Shown piece by piece: positions 26,129 to 35,538 of a stretch of DNA of 64,000 nucleotides. Below the pieces are notes generated by a model. That model worked only from the letters and a program-made list of their open reading frames with translations. It did no database searches and was not told the origin of the DNA. The translations under genes and the position numbers were made by a program. This DNA comes from Clostridia bacterium (lineage in GTDB: Bacteria > Bacillota > Clostridia > Oscillospirales > Acutalibacteraceae), in assembly GCA_017438845.1 (NCBI GenBank), contig JAFRUO010000003.1, forward strand, positions 1 to 64,000. Direction: 5' to 3'. Position 1 is the stretch's first letter, and every line of letters begins with the position of its first letter.

Positions 26129-27148
26129 TTAATTAAGCTGATGTATTGTCTGATAATCGTAACCCTCACGCAGAAGCCCTAAATTCTTGGTGATGTCAAG
26201 AATACCGTTTACAGTGTTGTAGAGCGGGTCATCGGCAATTTTAGTGTCAATACCCGTAACGCTTTTAATAAGCCTGTCCATGCCGAACAGAAGCGATGTG
26301 CCGCCCGTAAGGACAATGCCGTTGTCGGAAATGTCGCCTATAAGCTCGGGAGGTGTTTTTTCGAGAACCGAGCAAATGCCCTCTACCATTGCGTTTACCT
26401 TTTCATTAATGCACTCATAAATTTCGGTGGTGCTGACCTCAAAGGTAATCGGCATATCGTCAAGCCCGCTCTTACCCGAAGCGACAAGAGCGATTTCCTC
26501 CCCTCTCATCACGGCGCTTCCGAGGCAGATTTTAAGCCTTTCGGCGGTGAGAGGTCCGATAAGAATATCGTGCTTTCGTTTTAAGTATTCGGTTATTTCC
26601 TCGTCAAGATTAAGACCGCCGATTTTAATAGTATCGGACACGGAAATACAACCCATAGTAACGACGGAAACATCAACGGAGCCTCCGCCCATATTGATAA
26701 GCATTCTTCCCGATAGAGATTTTTCGCTTATGCCTGCGCCCATTGCCGAGGCAAGCGACTCTTCAATCAGGCACACCTTGCCTGCGCCTGCGCTCGTCAC
26801 AACGTCTATAAAGGTGCGTCGGTCAAGCTTTGTTGCGGCGCTCGGCACGGTAATTATTACGTTTGGCTTGAATATCATATTGCCGCAGATTTTCTGAATA
26901 TAAAACCTCAGCAGCTTTTCTGCCATAGTGTAGTTTGAAACTACGCCGTTTACAACAGGTCTTACGACATCAATTGTGTCGTCGGTCCTGCCGAGGACGG
27001 TATACGCATTGTTGCCGAACGCAACGGGATAACCGCTCTCTCTGTCTACTGCAATTACAGTCGGCTCGTCAAGCACTATACCCTTGCCCTGAGCGGCGAT
27101 AACGGTTGACGATGAGCCGAAATCAATGCCTATATTCAGTCCGACCAT
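26129..27148 (-). CDS. MreB/Mbl-family actin-like protein, divergent
   Basis: 339 aa, normal for MreB. The phosphate-1 loop is GIDFGSSSTVI; IEESLASAMGAG and NMGGGSVDVSVV are the connect and phosphate-2 segments, and GIVLTGGTSLLFGMD is the adenosine motif. It is clearly in the family, but it lacks the usual MreB start and is not next to mreC or mreD. It may polymerise on the inner membrane to guide wall synthesis or take a sporulation role like Mbl/MreBH paralogues. RBS GGAGGCGATAAA precedes the ATG. Confidence 0.85.
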   Translation of the reverse strand: MVGLNIGIDFGSSSTVIAAQGKGIVLDEPTVIAVDRESGYPVAFGNNAYTVLGRTDDTIDVVRPVVNGVVSNYTMAEKLLRFYIQKICGNMIFKPNVIITVPSAATKLDRRTFIDVVTSAGAGKVCLIEESLASAMGAGISEKSLSGRMLINMGGGSVDVSVVTMGCISVSDTIKIGGLNLDEEITEYLKRKHDILIGPLTAERLKICLGSAVMRGEEIALVASGKSGLDDMPITFEVSTTEIYECINEKVNAMVEGICSVLEKTPPELIGDISDNGIVLTGGTSLLFGMDRLIKSVTGIDTKIADDPLYNTVNGILDITKNLGLLREGYDYQTIHQLN

Positions 27149-27190
27149 TTTATCGCCTCCTCGGTTTGAAAATCCTTGTTTGGGTAAAAA

Positions 27191-28408
27191 TTATGACTGT
27201 GAATAATCCTTTAAAAAATCGGCAATTCCGTCTACGGCATATTTAAGATGCTTTACGTCGGGAAGGTAAACAATTCTGATATGATCGGGCGTAGGATAAT
27301 TAAAGCCCGTACCCTGAATGACGAGGATTTTCTTCTTCCTGAGAAGCTCAAGCACGAGCTTTTCGTCATCCTTTATGTTGAATTTTTTCATGTCAAGCTT
27401 CGGGAAAATGTAAAACGCTGCCTTAGGCTTTACCGCGCTGACACCGTCAATTTCGTTAAGCGACTCCCAGATAAATTCCCTTTGCTCATAGATTCTTCCG
27501 CCCGGCTTTAAAAGCTCATCAACGCTTTGATAGCCGCCGAGCGCAGTCTGAATAATCTGCTGAGAAGGCACGTTTGAGCAAAGACGCATCGTGGAAAGAA
27601 GATTAAGCCCTTCAATATAGCCCTTAATTCTTGATTTATCGCCGCTGATAACCATCCAGCCTACCCTGAATCCCGCAACCCTGTGCGACTTTGAAAGACC
27701 GTTAAAGGTTACGCAGGGAACGTCCGGCGCAAGAGAAGCAATTGAAATATGCCGAAGTCCGTCCATGACAAGACGGTCGTAAATTTCATCGGAAAAAATG
27801 ATAATTCCTGTCTTGCGGGCTATTTCGACTATTTCCTTTAATATCTCCTCGGAATACAGAGCGCCTGTCGGGTTGTTGGGGTTGATAATAACAATACCCT
27901 TGGTCTTGGGCGTTATTTTCTTTTTTATATCCTCAATATCCGGATTCCATTCATTGCCCTCGTCGCACATATAATGCACTGCCTTTCCGCCTGCAAGCGT
28001 AACAGACGCAGTCCAAAGAGGATAATCGGGTGCAGGAATAAGTATTTCATCATCGTTGTCAAGCAGACCCTGCATACTCATTGTGATAAGCTCGCTGACG
28101 CCGTTGCCGGTGTATATATCGTTTATGTCAACATTCGGGATGTGCTTAATCTGACAATACTGCATTATTGCTTTCCTCGCGGAAAAGATACCCTTTGAAT
28201 CGGAATACCCCTCGGAAGAGCGAAGGTTATAAATCATATCCCTGATTATTTCGTCGGGTGCAGTAAAATTGAACGGAGCAGGGTTTCCTATATTAAGCTT
28301 TAAGACCTTGATACCGTTTTCATCCATTCTGTTTGCTTCGTCCATAATAGGACCTCTTATGTCGTAGCAAACATTGTCAAGCTTATGTGATTTTTCAAAT
28401 TCTCTCAT
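27191..28408 (-). CDS. alaA: AlaA-type alanine/glutamate aminotransferase
   Basis: 405 aa. It closely follows the E. coli AlaA pattern: NVCYDIRGPIMDEANRM at the start, LKLNIGNPAPF, IVIINPNNPTGALYS, and the PLP lysine in TFNGLSKSHRVAGFRVGWM (about residue 237). It is a fold-type I enzyme converting pyruvate and glutamate to alanine and 2-oxoglutarate. It has a consensus promoter immediately upstream. Confidence 0.92.
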   Translation of the reverse strand: MREFEKSHKLDNVCYDIRGPIMDEANRMDENGIKVLKLNIGNPAPFNFTAPDEIIRDMIYNLRSSEGYSDSKGIFSARKAIMQYCQIKHIPNVDINDIYTGNGVSELITMSMQGLLDNDDEILIPAPDYPLWTASVTLAGGKAVHYMCDEGNEWNPDIEDIKKKITPKTKGIVIINPNNPTGALYSEEILKEIVEIARKTGIIIFSDEIYDRLVMDGLRHISIASLAPDVPCVTFNGLSKSHRVAGFRVGWMVISGDKSRIKGYIEGLNLLSTMRLCSNVPSQQIIQTALGGYQSVDELLKPGGRIYEQREFIWESLNEIDGVSAVKPKAAFYIFPKLDMKKFNIKDDEKLVLELLRKKKILVIQGTGFNYPTPDHIRIVYLPDVKHLKYAVDGIADFLKDYSQS

Positions 28409-28433
28409 ATTTATTTCTTCCTTTACCTATCTG

Positions 28434-28462
28434 ACTCTATATAATAATACACCCTTTGTCAA
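28434..28462 (-). promoter_or_regulatory. Promoter for alaA
   Basis: A perfect TTGACA on the minus strand (28457-28462), a 17-nt spacer and TAGAGT (28434-28439). TATAGA with a shorter spacer is an alternative -10. It begins just past the spoVM stop. Confidence 0.55.
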
Positions 28463-28469
28463 GAGCGAG

Positions 28470-28556
28470 TCAGACGCTTTCCTCCTTACCGATTGAAAAG
28501 AGCCTCATCAATATTCCTCTTAAAAACTTCGGGCTTCTCAAAACTACTATTTTCAT
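28470..28556 (-). CDS. spoVM: Stage V sporulation protein SpoVM
   Basis: 28 aa, from ATG behind GGAGGTATGTT. It reads MKIVVLRSPKFLRGILMRLF then a short polar end. B. subtilis SpoVM is 26 aa with the same pattern: MK, three hydrophobic residues, K/S-PKFL, GI, an amphipathic helix and charged tail. SpoVM inserts shallowly in the convex forespore membrane and anchors SpoIVA to start coat assembly. Gene order also supports it: in B. subtilis spoVM follows thiN, as here. Confidence 0.88.
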   Translation of the reverse strand: MKIVVLRSPKFLRGILMRLFSIGKEESV

Positions 28557-28570
28557 AACATACCTCCGAA

Positions 28571-28723
28571 TTATGATTTGCACAGGGCGATACCGCTGAT
28601 TGTCAAAGCGACAGCCAGAATTACCACAAGGTACTTTTCGGGTACTGCAAGCGCTAAAATCAAGCCGACTCCGAGCATTACGAAAACAAAGCCGAGATTG
28701 GATTTCTTTTTATATTTTTTCAT
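28571..28723 (-). CDS. 50-aa two-helix membrane protein
   Basis: 50 codons from ATG, preceded by AAAGGCGGTG. A Lys-rich start (MKKYKKKS) is followed by two hydrophobic helices (about residues 10-27 and 31-47) with a Pro-Glu-Lys turn. It sits between thiN and spoVM, 14 bp before the latter, so it is probably co-transcribed. I do not recognise a family. A sporulation link is suggested only by position. Confidence 0.65.
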   Translation of the reverse strand: MKKYKKKSNLGFVFVMLGVGLILALAVPEKYLVVILAVALTISGIALCKS

Positions 28724-28780
28724 ACGGACACCGCCTTTCCGTGCTAATACAATATATGCACGGCAGGAAAGAACGGTTAA

Positions 28781-29413
28781 TTATTTTAAAGCCTCAATTA
28801 TTACGGCAGTGCCCGAGATAACATTTATTTTGCCGACCTCCTCAACAAGCTCGTTGCTTGTGCCGATAACGTCAAAGGGAGTTAAAGTGATAACGTCCGT
28901 TCCGTAATAAAATCCCTCAAAAAACACCTTGCATTCATCAGCAAAGGCAAAGACGGAAACATACTGCTTTGTGTCGGCAACGGAGGTTTCCTCATTCTTT
29001 AAGCAATATATTTTGTGCTTATCGTCTATAATAGTAACTTTCGCACCCTTATGCCTGTACTGAGCGACAAGGCAGATATTGGCATAGCTGTGGTCCACCC
29101 TTCCGCCGAGCGCACCGATAATAAGCATTTCTCTGAAGCCTCGCTCATATGCCTGAGCGAGCGCAAACTCGGTGTCTGTACAGTCCTTGATAGGGCTGAG
29201 TATTATTGTTTCAATATCGTTTTCGGGAATATCGGACGAGTCGAAGTCGCCGACAATTAAGTTCGGCTCAATTGAAGCCGCCTTAAGCTTGGTATAGCCT
29301 GCGTCGGCGGCAATAACAAAGTCATCGTAAAAGATATTCTTTTTTAAAATATCGACGCTTTCGGTTTCGCCTGCCGCTACTATTACGCATCGCCTTTTTT
29401 CTAAATGTTCCAT
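28781..29413 (-). CDS. thiN: Thiamine diphosphokinase
   Basis: 210 aa, normal length. It has DDFVIAADAGYTKLKAASIEPNLIVGDFDSS (substrate and metal site), KDCTDTEFAL and IGALGGRVDHSYAN, all diagnostic. It transfers pyrophosphate from ATP to thiamine, giving the cofactor used by the transketolase encoded at the left end. It overlaps rsgA by 13 bp. The usual neighbour rpe is missing. Confidence 0.94.
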   Translation of the reverse strand: MEHLEKRRCVIVAAGETESVDILKKNIFYDDFVIAADAGYTKLKAASIEPNLIVGDFDSSDIPENDIETIILSPIKDCTDTEFALAQAYERGFREMLIIGALGGRVDHSYANICLVAQYRHKGAKVTIIDDKHKIYCLKNEETSVADTKQYVSVFAFADECKVFFEGFYYGTDVITLTPFDVIGTSNELVEEVGKINVISGTAVIIEALK

Positions 29414-30282
29414 TCCTTCAAATCCTTTACACTGTTGTACAGCTCAATATAGCTTTGATGCCTTGACGGCGAAATTATCCCATCCTCAACCGCCTTAACG
29501 ATTGCACAGCCCTTGTCACAGGTATGGGTACAGCTGGTAAATTTACAGCTGCCTAAATAGTCGTTAAACTCCCTGAAGCAGTGGCAAAGCTCGTCCTTTT
29601 TAATCAGGTTTTTGCCCTCAAGCTCAAACGAAGAGAAGCCGGGTGTGTCGACTATATAGCCTCCACACGCCGAGAAAAGCTCCGCCTGCCTTGTAGTGTG
29701 CCTTCCCCTGCCGAGCTTTTTGCTTATCTGAGCCGTTTCGAGGTTTAAGTCGGGACAGAGGTTATTGATAAGCGAAGTCTTTCCTACGCCCGAATTTCCC
29801 GTAAATGCAGAGGTCTTTCCCTTAAGCACGCTTTTAACCGAGTCAACGCCGCTTCTGTCCTTATTTGAAACAACTATTGTTTTAAAGCCCGCCTTAGTAT
29901 AAATGCCGTAAAGAGCATCGGCTGAAGAGAGGTCCGCTTTGGAAATAACAATTACGGGCTCAATACCGTTAAACTCAGCAGCGGCAATTATCTTGTCAAT
30001 AACAAGCGTTGAGGGCTTAGGCTCAACAGTGGAAACGACGATAATCAGATTATCGATATTGGAAACGGGAGGTCTTGTAAGAAAGTTTTTTCTCTCCCCG
30101 ATAGCGTCAATTGTGTTTTCGGCGTTTTCGTTAATGCTGATTTCCACACGGTCACCGACAAGCGGAGTGATTTTCTCGTTTCTGAAGGCTCCCCTCGCCT
30201 TACATTCATATACCGCATTGGCGGCTTCAACATAATAGAAGCCGCCAATGCCCTTTATAATTTTTCCTTTTATTTTATCCAT
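29401..30282 (-). CDS. rsgA: Ribosome small-subunit-dependent GTPase RsgA
   Basis: 293 aa. An N-terminal OB fold precedes a circularly permuted GTPase: the G4-like VISKADL comes before the P-loop FTGNSGVGKTSLIN and the G3 DTPGFSSFEL. The C-terminal zinc finger uses C-H-C residues around CHCFREFNDYLGSCKF. It helps late 30S maturation. It overlaps prkC by 8 bp and thiN by 13 bp, part of the conserved prpC-prkC-rsgA-thiN run. Confidence 0.96.
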   Translation of the reverse strand: MDKIKGKIIKGIGGFYYVEAANAVYECKARGAFRNEKITPLVGDRVEISINENAENTIDAIGERKNFLTRPPVSNIDNLIIVVSTVEPKPSTLVIDKIIAAAEFNGIEPVIVISKADLSSADALYGIYTKAGFKTIVVSNKDRSGVDSVKSVLKGKTSAFTGNSGVGKTSLINNLCPDLNLETAQISKKLGRGRHTTRQAELFSACGGYIVDTPGFSSFELEGKNLIKKDELCHCFREFNDYLGSCKFTSCTHTCDKGCAIVKAVEDGIISPSRHQSYIELYNSVKDLKEWNI

Positions 30283-32461
30283 TACTGCTTTCTTCCGCTA
30301 CAAGTCTTATAGGTTCACTGAGTGAATAGGTGCTGTTATCGCTGACGGGAGTCTGCGAAACAACGGTACCGTTCGAAGGAGCAGGGTTATTATCGCTGCC
30401 GACAACGGTAACGTTTGTAAAGCCTGCCTTTTCAAGAATCGACTGTGCGTCGGTCACGCTCTTGCCGACAACGTTGGGAACAGCCGCCTTCTCGGAATAA
30501 GTTTTCTTGTCAACATTCGATGCGGAAGGCTCTGACTTTGTAAAGTCAACGGTGCAGGTATATATTGTCTGGTCGTTAATTGTAATTTTGATATTCTTGG
30601 TGCCCTTACCGGTAACCTCTACAGTCTTTGACTTACCGTCAAGTGTAACCTTTTCGGTCAAAACGTCGTTGCCGCCGACGAACACTTTCATTGTCCCCTC
30701 GGTCGAGCTGACCGCCTTGGGAAGGTCAAAGGTTATTTTAGCCGTATTCTCAGCAGGAACGCCCGTGCTTACATAGATTACAATTGTCGAGCCCTTCTTG
30801 ACCTTAAGCGAAGCCTTTGGCGACTGGTCAACAACGGTGCCCTTATCCTTGTCGCTGTCAACCTCTGTTACCGTTACGACAAACTCGTATTCGGAGGATT
30901 TAAGAAGCTTGATAGCGTCCTCCCTCTTATACTGAAGAACATCGGGAACGGAAACCTCATCTGTGCTCTCATCGGTTGCAACATAAATGGTAACAGTCGA
31001 GCCCTTGGGCGCATAGGTCTTTTCGCTCGGGTTGGAGTCAAAGACAACGCCTGCGGCGGTGTTCTTGTCAAACGTATTGACCACAACAACCTCAAAGCCG
31101 CTTTGTCTGAGTATGTTTTCAGCCTCTTCGGCTGTCTTTCCGATTATGCCGTTAATAAGAACATTGTCGTCATTGGAAGCTATTTCAAGTGTTATTGTGC
31201 TTCCCTTCTTTACCTTGGTGTTTGCAGGGGGATCCTGATTAAGCACCTCGCCTGCAGTGGCGTCGGAATCGGCTACAAGCTTAGTTTCAAACTTAAAGTC
31301 CTCATACTCGGTATTGTTTTCAATTTCCTCGGTGTAATTCTTGCCGATAAAATTGGGAACCTCAATTTTGTGTGAATTATTATAGACAAGAATACCGATA
31401 ATAATTCCGATTATAACAATTATACCTGCAAGGACTCCGAAAAGAATCGGTAAGGTCTTATTAGGCTCGGTATTATCGTCCTCGTCCTCGTCTTTTCTCG
31501 CAGGAGTGTTTCTCGTACGCGGAGCAGGTCTTTCCGCCCTCGGACGGTGAACCGGCTCTTCCTCCTGCTCATGTCGGTCAACGAACCTTGTAGGCTGGTC
31601 GTCAACAAAGTAATTGTAGTTAAACTTGATAGTGGGATTACGCTTGAATTCATCAATATCAAGCATCATTTCTGCCGCAGACTGATACCTGTCATTTGGA
31701 TTCTTCTGCATGGCTCTCATGGTAATCTGCTCTAAACCGAGAGGAATTGAAGGATTGATTTCTCTGGGAGGCTTTGCCTCCTGCTGAACCTGCATAAGCG
31801 CAATTGAAACAGCGCTGTCAGACTGGAAGGGAAGCTGACCCGTGAGCATCTCATACATCACAACGCCGACCGAGTAAAGGTCAGACTTGTCGTCGGTGTA
31901 ATCTCCTCTTGCCTGTTCGGGGCTTATGTAATGAACGGAGCCGATAGCGTCCTCGGTCATGGTGCGCGTATCGCTTCTGTTAAAGCGTGCAATACCGAAG
32001 TCAGCGACCTTAATTGAGCCGTCCTGAAGAAGCATTATATTCTGAGGCTTAATGTCACGGTGAACAATGCCCTTGTCATGTGCATGCTGAAGAGCAAGCA
32101 AAATCTGACTTACGAAATGAACTGCTTCTTTCCAGTTTACAACGCCCTGCTGCTCAATATACTCCTTGAGAGTAATACCCTCAACGTATTCCATTACAAT
32201 ATACTGAATTCTGTCGCCGAAGCTAACATCATAAACCTTGACGATGTTGGGATGTGAGAGAACTGCGATAGCCTTAGATTCGTTTTTGAATCTTCGCCTC
32301 GATTCCTCGTTGGTAAGCAGCTCCTCTTTAAGTATTTTAACGGCAACAATGCGGTCGTCCATATTGTCGTATGCCTTGTATACGACAGCCATACCGCCAA
32401 CGCCGATTATCTCCCTGATTTCGTAACGGCCGTCAAGCCTTTTTCCGCAATAGTTTTCCAT
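30275..32461 (-). CDS. prkC: PASTA-domain Ser/Thr protein kinase
   Basis: 728 aa. The cytoplasmic kinase domain (about 10-270) has the glycine loop GVGGMAVVYKAYD, the HRDIKPQNIM catalytic loop and VADFGIARF. A juxtamembrane linker leads to one helix near residues 343-366. Outside are four PASTA repeats, starting near IEVPNFIGK, NVLINGIIGK, VSVPDVLQYK and AAVPNVVGK. The last is separated from the third by an extra beta-rich segment (about 585-655). It senses muropeptides or lipid II and controls wall growth and spore germination. PrpC, encoded 15 bp upstream, is its opposing phosphatase. Confidence 0.96.
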   Translation of the reverse strand: MENYCGKRLDGRYEIREIIGVGGMAVVYKAYDNMDDRIVAVKILKEELLTNEESRRRFKNESKAIAVLSHPNIVKVYDVSFGDRIQYIVMEYVEGITLKEYIEQQGVVNWKEAVHFVSQILLALQHAHDKGIVHRDIKPQNIMLLQDGSIKVADFGIARFNRSDTRTMTEDAIGSVHYISPEQARGDYTDDKSDLYSVGVVMYEMLTGQLPFQSDSAVSIALMQVQQEAKPPREINPSIPLGLEQITMRAMQKNPNDRYQSAAEMMLDIDEFKRNPTIKFNYNYFVDDQPTRFVDRHEQEEEPVHRPRAERPAPRTRNTPARKDEDEDDNTEPNKTLPILFGVLAGIIVIIGIIIGILVYNNSHKIEVPNFIGKNYTEEIENNTEYEDFKFETKLVADSDATAGEVLNQDPPANTKVKKGSTITLEIASNDDNVLINGIIGKTAEEAENILRQSGFEVVVVNTFDKNTAAGVVFDSNPSEKTYAPKGSTVTIYVATDESTDEVSVPDVLQYKREDAIKLLKSSEYEFVVTVTEVDSDKDKGTVVDQSPKASLKVKKGSTIVIYVSTGVPAENTAKITFDLPKAVSSTEGTMKVFVGGNDVLTEKVTLDGKSKTVEVTGKGTKNIKITINDQTIYTCTVDFTKSEPSASNVDKKTYSEKAAVPNVVGKSVTDAQSILEKAGFTNVTVVGSDNNPAPSNGTVVSQTPVSDNSTYSLSEPIRLVAEESSNG

Positions 32462-32476
32462 AATAAATCTCCTTGT

Positions 32477-33205
32477 TTAATATGCAATTGCAACAACGGT
32501 AATGTTGTCCGCACCGCCGTTATTATTAGCGGCGGCAACCATTTTTTCCGCTATTTCGTAATATGTATTTTCTCCGATTATCTTAACGAATTCTTCATCG
32601 TCCACAAAATTGGTAAGACCGTCAGTGCACAGAAGAAGAATATCGTTATCGGAAATGTCATATTCACAGTAATCAATACGAATATCCGGCTCTACGCCGA
32701 GAGCTCTTGTAATTATATTCTTTCTCGGATGGTTTTTAGCTTCATCCTTCGTGATTGACCCGACATCGACAAGTTCCTGAACTATTGAATGGTCCTTTGT
32801 CAACTGAACAATTTTATTGCCGCTGACTGCATATGCACGGCTGTCGCCTGCGTGGGCAATATAAGAAACCTCATCGGTTACGAGAGCGCAAACGACGGTA
32901 GTTCCCATTCCCTCAAGCTCCTTGTTAGCCCTGCTCATATCATAAATACTGATATTGGCAGCCGTAATAGCCGAAACAAGCATATTTTTAATTGAAATCG
33001 GACTCATTGCAGGTCGGTATGAGGAAGTGATTCGTTCGGATATGATTTTAACGGCATCCGAGGAAGCAACGTTTCCGCCTGCGGCACCGCCCATGCCGTC
33101 ACATACGACAGCCCAGGCAACGCCCCCGGGCAATTCACCTGCCGCATAGGAATCCTGGTTGGATTTACGCTTTCTGCCGATATCGGTTTTTGCAACTATT
33201 TTCAA
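32477..33205 (-). CDS. prpC: PP2C-family Ser/Thr phosphatase (Stp/PrpC)
   Basis: 242 aa from a TTG start at 33205 with GGAGGTG 8 nt upstream. An in-frame ATG lies 22 codons earlier but within rlmN and ahead of this ribosome site. It carries TDIGRKRKSNQDS, VCDGMGG, AHAGDSRAY and LLCTDGLTN, the metal-binding PP2C motifs. It dephosphorylates PrkC and its targets. It lies between rlmN and prkC, as in Bacillus. Confidence 0.94.
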   Translation of the reverse strand: MKIVAKTDIGRKRKSNQDSYAAGELPGGVAWAVVCDGMGGAAGGNVASSDAVKIISERITSSYRPAMSPISIKNMLVSAITAANISIYDMSRANKELEGMGTTVVCALVTDEVSYIAHAGDSRAYAVSGNKIVQLTKDHSIVQELVDVGSITKDEAKNHPRKNIITRALGVEPDIRIDYCEYDISDNDILLLCTDGLTNFVDDEEFVKIIGENTYYEIAEKMVAAANNNGGADNITVVAIAY

Positions 33206-33224
33206 GGTCTTTTCACCTCCGTTT

Positions 33225-34253
33225 TCAGAGCTTTTTCGCCCTGAGCTGACCGCACGAAGCGTCAATATCACTTCCGAGCGTTCGTCTGACTGTAACGGTC
33301 AAGCCGTTTTTTTCAAGTATATCCATAAAGCTTTTAATGCTTTTGTCGTTACTTTTGGTAAAGCTGTTTTCTCTTACGTTATTTACGGGAATAAGGTTGA
33401 CATGACAGAGCATTCCCTTAAGAAGCTCCGAAAGCCTTTCGGCGCATTCCCTACTGTCGTTTACCCCGCTGATCATAGCGTATTCAAAGGAAATACGTCT
33501 TGAGGTTTTTTCCGTGTAGTATTTGCAGGCTTCCATAAGCTCTGCAATATGCCACTTATCGTTAACGGGCATCGTCCTTGAACGAAGCTCGTCAAAGGGT
33601 GCATGAAGCGACACCGAAAGAGTTAAGCCGAGTTTTTCATCTGCAAGCTTATATATGGCAGGCACAATGCCGCAGGTGGAAAGGGAAATATGCCTCATGC
33701 TGATATTAAGCCCCTTTTCGTCAGTGACAAGTTCCAAAAACCTTCGGACGTTAACGTAATTGTCAAGCGGCTCGCCCGTGCCCATTAAGACGATATGCGA
33801 AATCCTGACGTCAAGGTCATGCATTGCAGTATAAATTTCAGAAAGCATTTCCGAAGCAGTCAGATTTCTCTTGAAGCCGCCGATTGCCGACGCACAGAAT
33901 TTACAGCCCATTTTACAGCCAAGCTGAGTGGAAATGCAGATTGAATAGCCGTATTTGTATTTCATCACAACACATTCAACGTATTCGCCCTCGTCAAGCT
34001 CGTAAAGATACTTGACGGTGCCGTCTATTTTCGACTTTTGTTTTACGTCAATGCGGCAATTTTTAATTGTAAAATCCTTTTTTAAATTTTCCCTGAGCGG
34101 CTTCGGGAGGTTTGTCATTTCGTCGAAATCTAAAACTCCCTTTTCGTAAAGCCAGGAATAAATTTGACCTATTCGGAATTTCGCAAGAGAATAACCCTCA
34201 AGAGCCTCGGAAAGCTCATTGTAATTTAAAGAGCGAATATCGGTACTTATCAA
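33225..34253 (-). CDS. rlmN: Dual-specificity 23S rRNA/tRNA A2 methyltransferase RlmN
   Basis: 342 aa from TTG at 34253, which follows AGGAG and comes right after the rsmB stop; the longer frame would overlap rsmB by 86 bp. Radical-SAM cysteines are in CISTQLGCKMGCKFCASAIGG. The Cys pair for methyl transfer lies in VECVVMKYKYG-side sequence and near the end in the SDIDASCGQL motif. It methylates A2503 of 23S rRNA and A37 of some tRNAs. Confidence 0.95.
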   Translation of the reverse strand: MISTDIRSLNYNELSEALEGYSLAKFRIGQIYSWLYEKGVLDFDEMTNLPKPLRENLKKDFTIKNCRIDVKQKSKIDGTVKYLYELDEGEYVECVVMKYKYGYSICISTQLGCKMGCKFCASAIGGFKRNLTASEMLSEIYTAMHDLDVRISHIVLMGTGEPLDNYVNVRRFLELVTDEKGLNISMRHISLSTCGIVPAIYKLADEKLGLTLSVSLHAPFDELRSRTMPVNDKWHIAELMEACKYYTEKTSRRISFEYAMISGVNDSRECAERLSELLKGMLCHVNLIPVNNVRENSFTKSNDKSIKSFMDILEKNGLTVTVRRTLGSDIDASCGQLRAKKL

Positions 34254-34254
34254 A

Positions 34255-35535
34255 TCATTTTCTCCTGAACCCTGCAGTGAAAAAGCCGTCCGTGCCGTCC
34301 TTATGCGGCATAAAAGTGCGGTATTCACACGCCTTTTCAAACTCGGGATTATTTAAAAGAAATCTGTCGGCAACGTCCTCATTTTCACGCTTGCTCAACG
34401 AACAGGTGGAATACACAAGCAGTCCGCCGTGTTTAAGATAGCGTGACGAGCTCAATAAAATATTATACTGTAATTGGCTTAATTTGTCAATGAAAGCCAG
34501 GTCCTTGTACCTGATTTCGGGCTTACGCCCGATTGTGCCCAGGCACGAGCAAGGAACATCGCACAGGACTCTGTCCGCACACTCCGTAAGCGAGCTGTCT
34601 GTTTTCGAGGAGTCGTGCGCGCAGGCGGTAATAATATCAATGCCGAGACGGCGTGCGTTATCATCTATAAGCTTAACTCTGCTCTCATACAAATCAAACG
34701 AAATAATCCTGCCCTTATTATTCATTATTTGTGCGGCTGTAAAGCTTTTACCTCCGGGTGCGGCGCAGGCGTCAACCACCGTCATGCCCTCGCTGACGTC
34801 AAGCAGCCTTACGCACTGTGCGCTCGAAAGGTCCTGAACATGAAACAAGCCCTCGCTAAAGGACTTACAGCTATCAAAAGAAAAAGAGCTGTCAAAACGT
34901 ATGCAGTTTTCAAAGCCGTCTGCTTTCTCGGCGGTAATACCCTCCTGCCGCAAACGTTCAAGCAATTCCTCGGTGTTGGTTTTAAGAGTGTTCACTCTTG
35001 CAAAGGTGTTCGGTCTGCCCAGAGAATGCTCAAGTATTTTTTCGGTGTCCTCAATACCGTAGTCGGCGATAAAGCTGTTAACAAGAGAAACGGGACAGGA
35101 ATATTTTACACTTAAAAGCTCATCTGTTTTGTCGATTTTTGAAAAATCAATTTCATTTTCGGAAACTCTTCTGAGCACGGAGTTCACAAGACCTGACGCA
35201 TATGCACACCCGTTCTTTTTAACGAGCTTCACGCTTTCGTTTACAGCCGCCGAATCAGGCACGGAATCCATAAATTTCAGCTGATAAGCGCCGAGCCTCA
35301 GCGCCGTGAGCACCTCGGGCTTAAGCTTCTTTAAAGGCTTGGTAAGATACTGACTTAAAATATAATCGAGCGTAATTAAGCGTTCCGTTACACCGTAAAC
35401 CAGCGCCGTAACAAAGGCAGAGGAATAAACCTCCCCTTCGTTTTTGCTAAGGCAGCTGTCAAGTGTCAGATTGGAATACGCTTTGTCACGCTCGATTTTG
35501 TTTAAAATGTTAAAAGCTAACTGTCTGTCCTGCAT
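34255..35535 (-). CDS. rsmB: 16S rRNA m5C967 methyltransferase RsmB
   Basis: 426 aa. The N-terminal NusB-like RNA-binding domain (about 1-140) has LALNIL-type start QLAFNILNKIERDKAYSN. The SAM domain has VVDACAAPGGKSFTAAQIM and the catalytic cysteine in CDVPCSCLGTIGRKPEIR. The second conserved Cys lies in YSTCSLSKRENEDV. It methylates C967 of 16S rRNA. It is followed directly by rlmN. Confidence 0.95.
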   Translation of the reverse strand: MQDRQLAFNILNKIERDKAYSNLTLDSCLSKNEGEVYSSAFVTALVYGVTERLITLDYILSQYLTKPLKKLKPEVLTALRLGAYQLKFMDSVPDSAAVNESVKLVKKNGCAYASGLVNSVLRRVSENEIDFSKIDKTDELLSVKYSCPVSLVNSFIADYGIEDTEKILEHSLGRPNTFARVNTLKTNTEELLERLRQEGITAEKADGFENCIRFDSSFSFDSCKSFSEGLFHVQDLSSAQCVRLLDVSEGMTVVDACAAPGGKSFTAAQIMNNKGRIISFDLYESRVKLIDDNARRLGIDIITACAHDSSKTDSSLTECADRVLCDVPCSCLGTIGRKPEIRYKDLAFIDKLSQLQYNILLSSSRYLKHGGLLVYSTCSLSKRENEDVADRFLLNNPEFEKACEYRTFMPHKDGTDGFFTAGFRRK

Positions 35536-35538
35536 ATA

